From positions 10,628 through 74,627 of the forward strand of contig JAVEYH010000006.1 of assembly GCA_034003585.1 (NCBI GenBank): a stretch of DNA of 64,000 nt, read 5' to 3'. Below the pieces are notes generated by a model that was given only the letters and a program-made list of their open reading frames with translations, made no database searches and had not been told where the DNA came from. Source of the stretch: JAPXSY01 sp034003585 (GTDB lineage: Bacteria; Verrucomicrobiota; Kiritimatiellia; RFP12; UBA1067). The position numbers and the translations under genes are program-made. Position 1 is the first letter of the stretch; each line of letters begins with the position of its first letter. This document shows, piece after piece, positions 52,593 to 61,000 of the stretch.

Positions 52593-53531
52593 TCACAGCC
52601 GCTCGCACGCCACGGCCCGGCACAGGGCGCGCGCGCGGCGGGCGTCAAACGCGGCGGGTGTCAGGGTTTCGGCGTTGGCGCTCCCGCACGCCAGGCCCAG
52701 CCGCACGGCTTCGGGCAGCCGTTTGCCGCGCAGCAGCGCGTGCGCGATGCCGGCGGTCGTGCAGTCGCCGCTGCCGATGGGGTTCACGCGCTCGCGGATC
52801 GCGGGCGGGGTGAAGCGCCATGCGGCACGGGGCGTCAGCAGATAGGCGGCGCGGCCGCCCTGGGTCACGAAGACGTTGGCGGCCCCCAGGTTCAGCAGGT
52901 CCCGCATGCCGCGCAGGATGCGCGCCTCCGTGTTCAGGGTCTCGCCAAGCGTGGCCGCCAGCTCCGGCACATTCAGTTTGGCCAGCAGCGGCTGTTCGAA
53001 CAAAACCTGGATCAGCGCCGTGCGGTGCGAATCGATCACCACCGGGACTCCGGCGGCGCGCGCGGCGCGCGCGAACGCCACGTAAAAATCATCCGGCGCG
53101 AAGGGCGGGAGCGTGCCACTGATGGCCAGCATGGCGGCGCCGGGAATCCGTTTCAAATTGTCCGCAACGAACCGGCGCAAGGCGGCGCGGCCGGGCGCGG
53201 GCGCCTCCTCCACCAGTTCGGTCACGGTCTTGGCCTGATTGTCGAGCAGGGTGGTGCAGAGTCGCGTGGGGGCGGGCATCGCCGTCATCCCGTCACCGAC
53301 CCCGCACGGTTTCAGCATCGCGGCCACCCGTGCGCCGGTCGCGCCGCCGTTGAGTCCCGCCGTTACTGCGGGGGTGCCCAGGGTGACGAGGGCCCGCGCG
53401 GTGTTGAGCGCCTTGCCTGCGGCGCTTTCGGTGACCTCTTGCGCGCGGTTCACCTCATCCGGCGTGAGCCGGTCAAACCGGAGCGTGCGCTGCAGCACAG
53501 GGGACAATCCGAGGCAGAGGACTTTTTTCAT
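52593..53531 (-). CDS. PfkB-family sugar kinase (1-phosphofructokinase-like)
   Basis: The 312-residue protein is a ribokinase/PfkB fold: CLGLSPVLQRTLRFDRL at the N-terminus, GLNGGATGARVAAML near 61, the LKRIPGAAMLAISGTLPPF strand near 127 and the catalytic-base loop NPIGSGDCTTAG near 256 with its Asp. The sequence N-P-x-x-x-R-T-L near the start and ISGTLPP fit the 1-phosphofructokinase/tagatose-6-phosphate kinase branch, which phosphorylates a sugar phosphate; the substrate is not fixed. Its ATG overlaps ribE by four bases, so it is the last gene of the riboflavin operon and would be FMN-controlled, an unexpected partner. Confidence 0.85.
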   Translation of the reverse strand: MKKVLCLGLSPVLQRTLRFDRLTPDEVNRAQEVTESAAGKALNTARALVTLGTPAVTAGLNGGATGARVAAMLKPCGVGDGMTAMPAPTRLCTTLLDNQAKTVTELVEEAPAPGRAALRRFVADNLKRIPGAAMLAISGTLPPFAPDDFYVAFARAARAAGVPVVIDSHRTALIQVLFEQPLLAKLNVPELAATLGETLNTEARILRGMRDLLNLGAANVFVTQGGRAAYLLTPRAAWRFTPPAIRERVNPIGSGDCTTAGIAHALLRGKRLPEAVRLGLACGSANAETLTPAAFDARRARALCRAVACERL

Positions 53532-54166
53532 GCGAATCCGTTCTCTTCCAGCATCTGAAGGGTGATGCCGCCGCGGGCATCGCGTCCCAGCAGGCGCGCC
53601 ACATATTTTCCCAGTAAATCGCCCTCGACGTTCAGCGCGTCGCCGGGCTGTCGGTCGCCGAGCGTGGTGGTCCGGAGCGTGTGGGGAATCAGGTTCACCT
53701 CGAGCCAGTCCCCGCCCACATCCGTGACCGTGAGACTGACGCCGTCCAGGGTGACGGAGCCTTTGCGGACCGTGTGTCCCGCGAGTTCGGGCGAGCAGCG
53801 CACGCGCCAGGCCGCGTCGCGTCCGCGCGTTTCTACGGAAAACAGCGTGCCGCACTCGTCCACATGGCCGCTCACCAGATGGCCGCCCAGACGGCCGCCC
53901 CACGCCAGCGCGCGTTCGAGGTTGACGCGCGCGTCCGGGCCGAGCCGCCGCAGGGCGGTGCGCCGCAGGGTCTCGTCGAGCAGGTCGGCGGTGAACCCGT
54001 CCGGGAGGAGGGCGGTCACGGTCAGGCAGGCGCCCTGCACCGCCACACTCTCGCCCAGGATCAGGGCGTCCGGCCAGGGATCGTGGGCGATGGCGACGGA
54101 CCAGCCCGCGCCGGAGCGCTCCAGCCGCCGGATCACACCCACCTGTTGCACCAGTCCCGTAAACAT
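53528..54166 (-). CDS. ribE: Riboflavin synthase, alpha subunit
   Basis: The 212-residue protein opens MFTGLVQQVG and contains two lumazine-binding repeats (about 1-95 and 96-200), each with the GxSxxxxGxCLTV-like block: GESVAVQGACLTVTAL and KGSVTLDGVSLTVTDV. HLVSGHVDECG begins the second repeat. It dismutates two 6,7-dimethyl-8-ribityllumazines into riboflavin. It lies three bases after ribD and overlaps the PfkB kinase gene by four. Length and motifs are typical. Confidence 0.96.
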   Translation of the reverse strand: MFTGLVQQVGVIRRLERSGAGWSVAIAHDPWPDALILGESVAVQGACLTVTALLPDGFTADLLDETLRRTALRRLGPDARVNLERALAWGGRLGGHLVSGHVDECGTLFSVETRGRDAAWRVRCSPELAGHTVRKGSVTLDGVSLTVTDVGGDWLEVNLIPHTLRTTTLGDRQPGDALNVEGDLLGKYVARLLGRDARGGITLQMLEENGFA

Positions 54167-54169
54167 GAA

Positions 54170-55267
54170 TCAAGCCCTCCGCGCGCGGATCCGGATATCC
54201 GTGCCGAACCGGTTCACCTCCGCGCAGCGCAGCCGCCGCATGCCGGCCAGCAGGCTGCCGCATCCCATGACCGCGCCGGTCGCGCCGCTGTCGCCCAGCA
54301 CCGCCGGCGCATAAAAGAAGGCGTACTCATCCACGGCAGCCGCATCGTGCAGCGACCCCGCGAGACGGCCGCCCCCCTCGCACAGCACATGGAGGCATCC
54401 CTCCGCGGCGAGCTTCCGCAACAGGCGCCGGACCGGCACGCGTCCGGTCTTGTCCGGGGCGAAGGTCCAGACCCGAGCGCCGTGCCGCGCCCACGCCTTT
54501 GCGCGCCGCGCCGCGCCGTCGGGTGTGGTGGCCACAAGGGTGCGCGCGGCCGCGGCATCCGAAAACACCCGCGCGTCCGGGGGGGTGCGGCCTGCGGCGT
54601 CCACCACCACGCGCAGCAGTTCCGCGCCGCCGGGGTGCCGGAGGCGGCACAGCAGCGAGGGGTTGTCCGCGCACACCGTGCCGGCACCGACCATCACCGC
54701 ATCGGCGCGCCGGCGCATGCGCTGCACCTCGGCCCGCGCCGCCTCGCCGGTGATCCACTGCGAACGGTGGGTGCGGTCGGCGATGCGCCCGTCCAGGGTC
54801 AGGGCCAGTTTCAGGGTGACAAAGGGCAGGCCGGTAGTGGCCCTCGTGAAAAAGGGGCGGGCCAGTTCGCGGGACTCCTCTTCGCAGACGCCGCAGACGA
54901 CCTCCACCCCATGCTGTTGCAGCAGCGAGAGGCCGCGTCCGCAGTGGCAGCCGTTCTCGTCCCGGCAGCCGACCACCACGCGCGCGATGCCCTCGCGCAG
55001 AATGCGGTCGGTGCAGGGCGGGGTGCGGCCGTGCGTGCAGCACGGTTCGAGCGTCACGTACAGCGTGGCGCCGCGCACGGATTCGCGGCAGGCGTCCAGC
55101 GCCTCGATCTCGGCATGGGCACACCCGGCGCGGCGGTGCCGGCCCGCGCCCAGCACCCGGCCCGCGCGCGTGACCACCGCGCCGACGGGCGGGTTGGGAC
55201 GCGTCCGGCCCTCGCTCAGGCGCGCCAGCGTCAGGGCCCGGCGCATCCAGTGCCTGTCGTCCTGCAT
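54170..55267 (-). CDS. ribD: Bifunctional riboflavin deaminase/reductase
   Basis: The 365-residue enzyme carries out the second and third steps of riboflavin synthesis. The N-terminal cytidine-deaminase-like zinc site is CAHAEIEALD (His, Glu) with LEPCCTHGRTPPC (two Cys) near 75-87. The C-terminal reductase domain begins near 150 with FVTLKLALTLDGRIA, SQWITG, and GAGTVCADNPSL. The ATG at 55267 has GGAGG nine bases upstream; a GTG at 55291, overlapping the nusB stop, would add eight residues and is a fair alternative. It ends three bases before ribE. Confidence 0.94.
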   Translation of the reverse strand: MQDDRHWMRRALTLARLSEGRTRPNPPVGAVVTRAGRVLGAGRHRRAGCAHAEIEALDACRESVRGATLYVTLEPCCTHGRTPPCTDRILREGIARVVVGCRDENGCHCGRGLSLLQQHGVEVVCGVCEEESRELARPFFTRATTGLPFVTLKLALTLDGRIADRTHRSQWITGEAARAEVQRMRRRADAVMVGAGTVCADNPSLLCRLRHPGGAELLRVVVDAAGRTPPDARVFSDAAAARTLVATTPDGAARRAKAWARHGARVWTFAPDKTGRVPVRRLLRKLAAEGCLHVLCEGGGRLAGSLHDAAAVDEYAFFYAPAVLGDSGATGAVMGCGSLLAGMRRLRCAEVNRFGTDIRIRARRA

Positions 55268-55287
55268 CTCCCGCGTCCTCCCGCGCG

Positions 55288-55779
55288 TCACGTCCGGTTG
55301 AGTTCCTTGTTCAGCCGGTCGAGCACGCCGTTGACGAAACGCCCGGCATCGGCGTTGCTGAAGTATTTGGCCAGGTCAATCGCCTCATTGAGCACCACGG
55401 CCGGCGGCACGTCGGTGCAGTGCAGCATCTCGTAAAAGGCGAGGCGCAGCACATTGCGTTCGACCGAGCCCATGCGGTGCAGCGGCCAGTTCTGGGTATA
55501 CGAGGTGAGTTTCGCGTCCAGTTCGGGCAGATGGCCCAAGACCCCGCGCACGAGCCGTTCGGCGAACTCACGGATTTTCGGCGGCGCGACGCGGTCCTCC
55601 ACCGACCGGCCGGCCTTTTCGGGGAGCGTCACATCCTTGTCGGCGGCCTCCTCCACCTTGCAGGTGTACTGCTGGGTCCAGAACTTCGGGATGGCCATGT
55701 CGAGGTCCATTCCCGGATTCAGGTCCGCCTGAAAAAGCATCTGCAGCGCCCATTCCCGCCCCTGTCTGCGTGTCGCCAT
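55288..55779 (-). CDS. nusB: Transcription antitermination factor NusB
   Basis: The 163-residue protein starts TRRQGREWALQMLFQADLNP, the usual NusB beginning, and ends with the helical bundle VERNVLRLAFYEMLHCTDVPPAVVLNEAIDLAKYF. NusB with NusE (S10) binds boxA RNA and prevents premature termination of rRNA transcription. A ribH-nusB pair is common in bacteria. A segment of about 30 residues (TCKVEEAADKDVTLPEKAGRSVEDRVAP) is inserted after the first helix relative to short NusB proteins. It lies between ribH and ribD. Confidence 0.93.
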   Translation of the reverse strand: MATRRQGREWALQMLFQADLNPGMDLDMAIPKFWTQQYTCKVEEAADKDVTLPEKAGRSVEDRVAPPKIREFAERLVRGVLGHLPELDAKLTSYTQNWPLHRMGSVERNVLRLAFYEMLHCTDVPPAVVLNEAIDLAKYFSNADAGRFVNGVLDRLNKELNRT

Positions 55780-55815
55780 GGAAACTCCTTGCCTCGCGTT
55801 CCGGTTTCCAGGCGC

Positions 55816-56277
55816 TTACAGCGCCCGGAGCACATTCACCGTTTCGATCGCGGCCAGAACCGCGTCCCATCCCTTGTTGCCGTGCTTCGTTCCGGCGCGT
55901 TCGACCGCCTGTTCGAGATTCTGCGCGCAGACCACGCCGTTGATGACCGGCACGCCGGTGTCGAGCGCGATCTTCGCCAGGGCCCGCGCCACCGTGCCGT
56001 TGATCAGGTCGGCGTGCGGGGTGGCGCCCTGGATCACGGCGCCCAGCGCCACGACGGCCTGGTGTTTTCCGGCCGACGCCAGCCGTTGCGCGGCGAGCGG
56101 CAGCTCATTCGCTCCGGGCACCCGAACGAGCGTCAGCGCGTCCTCGCCGCCGCCATGGCGGAGGAAGCAGTCGGCGGCCCCCTTCACCAGTTGTTCGGTG
56201 AAGAAACTGTTGAACCGGCTCACCACCAACGCGAGCCGCATGCCCTTCGCATCCAATTGTCCCGTGATTTCCACCAT
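55816..56277 (-). CDS. ribH: 6,7-dimethyl-8-ribityllumazine synthase
   Basis: The 153-residue protein starts at an ATG behind AGGAGAA. It shows the lumazine synthase blocks: VVSRFNSFFTEQLVKGA near 18, VPGANELPLAAQRLA near 50, GAVIQGATPHADLI near 76 (His in the active site) and GVPVINGVVCAQNLEQAVERAG near 103. It condenses the ribityl pyrimidine with 3,4-dihydroxybutanone 4-phosphate and forms the icosahedral shell. nusB follows after 36 bases; ribBA lies upstream across an 86-bp gap. Confidence 0.95.
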   Translation of the reverse strand: MVEITGQLDAKGMRLALVVSRFNSFFTEQLVKGAADCFLRHGGGEDALTLVRVPGANELPLAAQRLASAGKHQAVVALGAVIQGATPHADLINGTVARALAKIALDTGVPVINGVVCAQNLEQAVERAGTKHGNKGWDAVLAAIETVNVLRAL

Positions 56278-56363
56278 GGCGTTCTCCTGTAACGCGTTCC
56301 GTGTTCCCTTTTCCCGCGCCGTTTCCGGCACGCCGCATCGGATGCCCTGTCCGGGTTCCGAAA

Positions 56364-57572
56364 TCAGATCAGATGCCCCATTTTGGATTTTTTGACTTCC
56401 AGATAGCGCCGGTTGTGCGTGCCCGCCTCGAAGACAACCGGCACGCGCTCCACGATCTCCAGCCCGTAGCCCTGCAGGCCGATCAGTTTTTGGGGGTTGT
56501 TGGTCATGAGCCGGATGCGTTGGAGTCCGATGTCGGCGAGGATCTGCGCGCCCACGCCGTAATCCCGCAGGTCAGCGGGGAACCCCAGCTCGATGTTGGC
56601 CTCCACCGTGTCGAACCCGTTTTCCTGCAGTTTGTAGGCGTGCAGTTTGTTCGCGAGGCCGATGCCGCGGCCTTCCTGGCGCATGTACAGGACCACGCCG
56701 CATCCCTCTTGCTCCACCCTGCGCATGGCCGCGTGGAGCTGGTTGCCGCAGTCGCAGCGGGCCGAGCCGAACACGTCGCCGGTGAGGCACTCGCTGTGGA
56801 CGCGCACCAGCGGCGCGGGGCAGGCTGCGGGATCGCCTTTGATCAGCGCCAGATGCTCCCGGCCGTCGGGCGACGACGTGTAGAGACGCAGCCGGAAATG
56901 ACCGTAGGCGGTGGGCAGCGCCACCTCCTCCACAAAATCGATCAGGCGTTCGCGCCGCCGCCGGTACTGGATCAGGTCGGCGATCGAGAGCATCGTAAGC
57001 TGGTGACGCGAAGCGAAGGCGCGCAAATCGGGCAGGCGGGCCATGGTGCCGTCCGGCAGCATGATCTCGCAGATCACGCCCGCCGGTTTGAAGCCCGCCA
57101 GGCGCGCGAGATCCACCGCCGCCTCCGTGTGGCCCGCGCGTACGAGCACGCCGCCCTCGCGCGCCTCGAGCGGGAAGATGTGGCCGGGGCTCACGACCGA
57201 TTCCGGACCGGAGGCGCCGTCGATCAGCACGCGGATGGTGCGCGCCCGGTCCGCGGCGCTGATCCCGGTGGTCACGCCCGCGGCGGCGTCCACGGAATAG
57301 GTGAAGGCGGTCGCGAATTTGTCGCCGCGGTTGCGGCTGGGGGCGCGTTCCACGCCGAGGCGCCGCAGGTCCGCGCCGGTCATGGGCACACACACCAGCC
57401 CGCGCGCGTGGACGACCATGAAATTGATCGCTTCCGACGTCACCCGTTCGGCGGCGATAATCAGATCGCCCTCATTCTCGCGGCTCTCGTCGTCCGCGAC
57501 AATCACCATTTCCCCCCGCCCGAACGCCTCGATGCAGGTTTCGACCGGATCGAACACCGAATCCTTTTCCAT
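56364..57572 (-). CDS. ribBA: Bifunctional DHBP synthase/GTP cyclohydrolase II
   Basis: The 402-residue protein joins RibB (about 1-205; DDESRENEGDLIIAAE near 27 and AAAGVTTGISAADRA near 97) and RibA (about 206-402; TGDVFGSARCDCGNQL with zinc Cys near 250, MRQEGRGIGLANKLHAY near 282). RibB makes 3,4-dihydroxybutanone 4-phosphate from ribulose 5-phosphate; RibA opens GTP, giving both riboflavin precursors. The ATG at 57572 follows GAGG just downstream of the attenuator. A GTG at 57581 is less likely. The RibB substrate ribulose 5-phosphate is also the product of gnd. First gene of the operon. Confidence 0.96.
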   Translation of the reverse strand: MEKDSVFDPVETCIEAFGRGEMVIVADDESRENEGDLIIAAERVTSEAINFMVVHARGLVCVPMTGADLRRLGVERAPSRNRGDKFATAFTYSVDAAAGVTTGISAADRARTIRVLIDGASGPESVVSPGHIFPLEAREGGVLVRAGHTEAAVDLARLAGFKPAGVICEIMLPDGTMARLPDLRAFASRHQLTMLSIADLIQYRRRRERLIDFVEEVALPTAYGHFRLRLYTSSPDGREHLALIKGDPAACPAPLVRVHSECLTGDVFGSARCDCGNQLHAAMRRVEQEGCGVVLYMRQEGRGIGLANKLHAYKLQENGFDTVEANIELGFPADLRDYGVGAQILADIGLQRIRLMTNNPQKLIGLQGYGLEIVERVPVVFEAGTHNRRYLEVKKSKMGHLI

Positions 57573-57584
57573 CGCCGCCACCTC

Positions 57585-57614
57585 AAAAAAAAACCGGTCC
57601 GCAAACGGGACCGG
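57585..57614 (-). terminator. Attenuator of the FMN riboswitch
   Basis: CCGGTCC/GGACCGG (7 bp, loop of seven) is followed on the minus strand by nine T. It lies between the riboswitch and the ribBA ribosome binding site. FMN binding would favour this terminator, which points to transcriptional control. Confidence 0.9.
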
Positions 57615-57638
57615 GGCAAAAGCAACACAGCTTCACAT

Positions 57639-57771
57639 CTTCTTTTATCCAGACTAGACTGTCGGCCACGGAATCGAACCGTGTCAGTGGCGCGCAGGAA
57701 CAGCGTGCCAGTCGCGGGCTGTACCGCCGGTCAGGACTCTCCCGCATACACGGGATCACCTTGCCCCGAAG
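57639..57771 (-). promoter_or_regulatory. FMN riboswitch (RFN element)
   Basis: Read on the minus strand, the element has the standard conserved blocks in order: CTTCGGGGCAAGGTG, GAGAGTCCTGACCGGCGGTA, AGCCCGCGA, GATTCCGTGGCCGACAGT and AGTCTGGAT...GAAG, about 133 bases. The closing CTTC/GAAG arms pair at the ends. It senses FMN and controls ribBA and the genes behind it through the terminator at 57585-57614. The 467-bp gap between ribBA and the LamG gene (57573-58039) holds this element, its promoter and a weak plus-strand promoter. Confidence 0.97.
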
Positions 57772-57788
57772 ACGTTTGAAACGGTATG

Positions 57789-57817
57789 ACTGTAGTCCTT
57801 TGTCTGGGATTTGGCAA
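57789..57817 (-). promoter_or_regulatory. Promoter of the riboflavin operon
   Basis: Minus-strand TTGCCA (57812-57817), 17 bp, TACAGT (57789-57794). The predicted start near 57782 is about ten bases before the first riboswitch base. Confidence 0.7.
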
Positions 57818-57960
57818 GGCCCGAAGTCACCGGCCGGGGTATCGGGGAAAACGTTTTTTTGTGGAGAGCGGACTTGTCCCTTTTTTCAGCCTGAAGCAAA
57901 GTGAAACGGTTCCCGTTGCGTTGCGGCCGGCAATTCAGATTGGAAACGGGGGTTCTGGCG

Positions 57961-57989
57961 TTGCGTGTCCGAATGGATTGTGCTAAAAA
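57961..57989 (+). promoter_or_regulatory. Possible promoter of the LamG-repeat gene
   Basis: TTGCGT (57961-57966), 17 bp, TAAAAA (57984-57989), 50 bases before the ATG at 58040. The boxes are weak. Confidence 0.35.
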
Positions 57990-58039
57990 GTTACCCATAT
58001 TTCGGTTTCGGGTGTGGAGCGCGAACGCGGGAGGGTGAG

Positions 58040-61000
58040 ATGGTCAGAGGAACCAATTGGGTCGCGACGGTTTGTGTGGCAGGGCTTGTCGCGTCGGCGG
58101 GCCTGGCGGCCGACGGGGTGTTCAAGGCGCTGAGCAATTCGGTGATGTGGGCGGATGCGGCCCAATGGACAAACGGTGTTCCCGCTGAAGGGGCGGACGC
58201 GACGGCCTTGTTGCTGGATCCGGGGCTGAGTTCGTACACCGTGAATCTGACGGAGGGGGATTCGCCGTGGCTTCTCGGCAAACTCGAACAGAACGCGGGA
58301 AACAAGACCGTGACTTTTCAGGGCGGGGAGTACCTGTTCAGGGGGGCGCCGGCCGTAATCAAAGGGAACAACGGCAACCGGTACGATTTCAGATCGCGCT
58401 TGATCGCGGAGTCCAATCTGCTGGTGTCTTCGGGCTCGTCCTATGTCATGAACACCAACCGCTTCGATGCTCCGGTGTTTGTCCGGGCCTTGACGGCGCT
58501 GATGTTTCACCATCCCGGCCTGGAGAGCGTGCTCGCTGTGTTGCGGGGCACGGGCTATGCCGGCTTCCGGCACACATCCCTGACTGACACCAATGATGTC
58601 GGAACCCTGACGGTGACCAATCCCGCCTCTTTCCTGGGCGGGACCTTCTACGTGGGGAACGGCACGCTGCGCACGGTAAAAGCCCCGCCCGCCGAACTGA
58701 CCGATCCGTCGGTCACGCCGGAACGGGTGGCCGCGCCGGTGCTGCACCTGGATGCCAGCCAAGGCGGTTCCTTCACCTTCACCAACGGGACGCAGGTGCT
58801 GGAGTGGCGCGATCTCTCGGGGAACGGGTATCATGCGCGCGCCGTCGACACCAACAATCCGCCGGTGCTGCTCGCGAAGGAATTGGGGACCCTGCCTGCC
58901 GTCTCGTTCGGCCGGCGCGGGTCGAACCAGCTTTTGAAATGGCCCGTCACGCTGACGACCGCCCGGTCGGTTTTCTGGGTGATCGGCAGTCAGGATGGCG
59001 GCGGGTTCTTGCTGGGAGGCAACGCGAGCTATGATTTCCACCGCGGCGGGTTACTGGGCGTGAATCCCGACGACCCGCTCTGGTCGACGGGAAGCCCGCT
59101 GCAGAACAGCTATCTCAACGGTCAGGCGGTCAACGGCCGCACCACGGGGCTCTGCGGGGGGTATGACCTCGTCAGCGTCATCGAGAGCGCGGCGCGCAGC
59201 GCGGACGGGCTGGCGTTTGACCGCGGCTTTGCTGACCGCACCGGCGGGCAGCGGCTTGCCGAGCTGATCATTTACGACCGGACGCTCTCCGAAACCGAGC
59301 GTCGCCAGGTCGAGGCCTATCTCTACCGGAAATGGTTTGCGGACGGCACCGACCTGAGTCAGCTCCACATGCTGAGCGATGCGGCGATCCGGACGGAGAT
59401 CGGGTGCGGCGGGACAACGGGGGTCCGGCGCGTGAGCGGCCGCGGGAATCTGGCCAAGGCGGGCGAAGGTGCGCTGCGCCTCCTGGAGCCGTGGTCCTAT
59501 CCCGGAACGCTTGTGCTCAAGGAGGGTGCGGTCGTGCTCTCCAACGCGGTGCCGGACGCCGTGCCGGGCACGTTCGCCCAGACGCCGGTCTTCCGTCTGG
59601 ACGCCTCCGCGTGGGCCTCCTCCATGGTTCTCACGAATGACCGTGTCTACGCATGGCAGGATGCGGACGGCCGCGCGATCGTTGCGGCGCTGACCGATGC
59701 GACCGCCAAACCGCCGGTGCTCATGCGCAATGCGCTGAACGGTTTGCCGGTCGTCGATTTCGGTATGCTCGGATCCCAACAGTTTCTGGACTGGAGCGAG
59801 CGCCTCACGCAAATCGGCACGGTGATCTGGGTTTTGGGCGGCCACAGCGGCGGCGGGTTCCTGCTCAGTGACCGGGCGGAGTACTCAACCAATGTTGATT
59901 TCCACCGCGGCGGACTCCCCACCCGGATCGGAGTCGATTACAGCGTGGAGGCGGCCTTGTTCAATTCAAAAAACACCATGAACGTCTGGATCGACGGGGC
60001 GCCGGCCAACGCGCTGGCCACACCTCTCTCCGGCGGGTATCAGATCGTCACGGCCCACCGGGTCGGCGGATTCTGCGCCGCCTGCCGTATCGGCCAGGAC
60101 CGCGGTTTCACTTCGCGCAGCGGCGGCTTGCGTCTGGCGGAACTGCTGATTTACAACCGCGTGCTGAGCGAGCGCGAACGGCTGGAGACCGAGGCCGCGT
60201 TGCGGGCCAAGTGGTTCGGCTCCGAACCGGTGGTGCAGGCGGTCGAGGCCGCCGGCGACGCCGCGCTCTGCGCGGAGGCCGATCTGACCCTCGGCACGCT
60301 GAGCGGCACGGGCACGTTGAGCCAGACCGGTCCCGGCCGGGTCACGCTCAAAGGACTTACCGGCTTTACCGGAACGCTGCGGACGGAGGCCGGCGCCTTC
60401 CGCCTGGTCTCGCGCGGCGCGGCGCCGGCGGCGCCGGTGGCCGGACCGGTTGTGTGGCTCGACGCCTCGCGCGAAGACACGCTGACGCTGGATCCGGCCT
60501 CCTCGCGCGTCACGCGCTGGGCCGCGGCGGATGACTCCGGGTATGCGGCGACGAACGTGCTGGAGCGCGCGCCGCTGCTGCTGCGGAATGCGCTGAACAG
60601 CCTTCCGGTTATCGACTGCGAAACGACATACAGTTCCCGCGGACTCCTTCTGGACCACGCGACCAACACGGTGCGGTCGGTGTTCATGGTGTTTGGCAGC
60701 CAGAACGGCGGCGGCTACCTGCTGGGCACGATGGACGGCCAGCGGCCGTTCGAACGCAACATCAACAGTGCGGGTTATCCGCTCTTCGGTGCCGACAACG
60801 CCGCAGGACGCGGTTTCGCCTGGATTGACGGACTGCCGGTGCAGCCGCGTCTCCGGGGGATGAACGGCGGCTATCAGCTCATCTCCTTCCTGACCGGCGA
60901 GGATGTGCGGGTCGATACGGTGGGCATCCGTCTCAACAACGGGGAAGGCGGCGGACAGCGCTATGCCGAGGTGATCCTCTATGACAAACCGCTGGCGGAC

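Noticed and set aside
57670..57690. GGTTCGATTCC on the minus strand resembles a tRNA T-loop.
   Set aside because: It sits inside the conserved RFN element and no acceptor, D or anticodon arms surround it.
57786..57986. A 66-codon plus-strand frame upstream of the LamG gene.
   Set aside because: It lies over the riboflavin promoter and has no family or good ribosome binding site.
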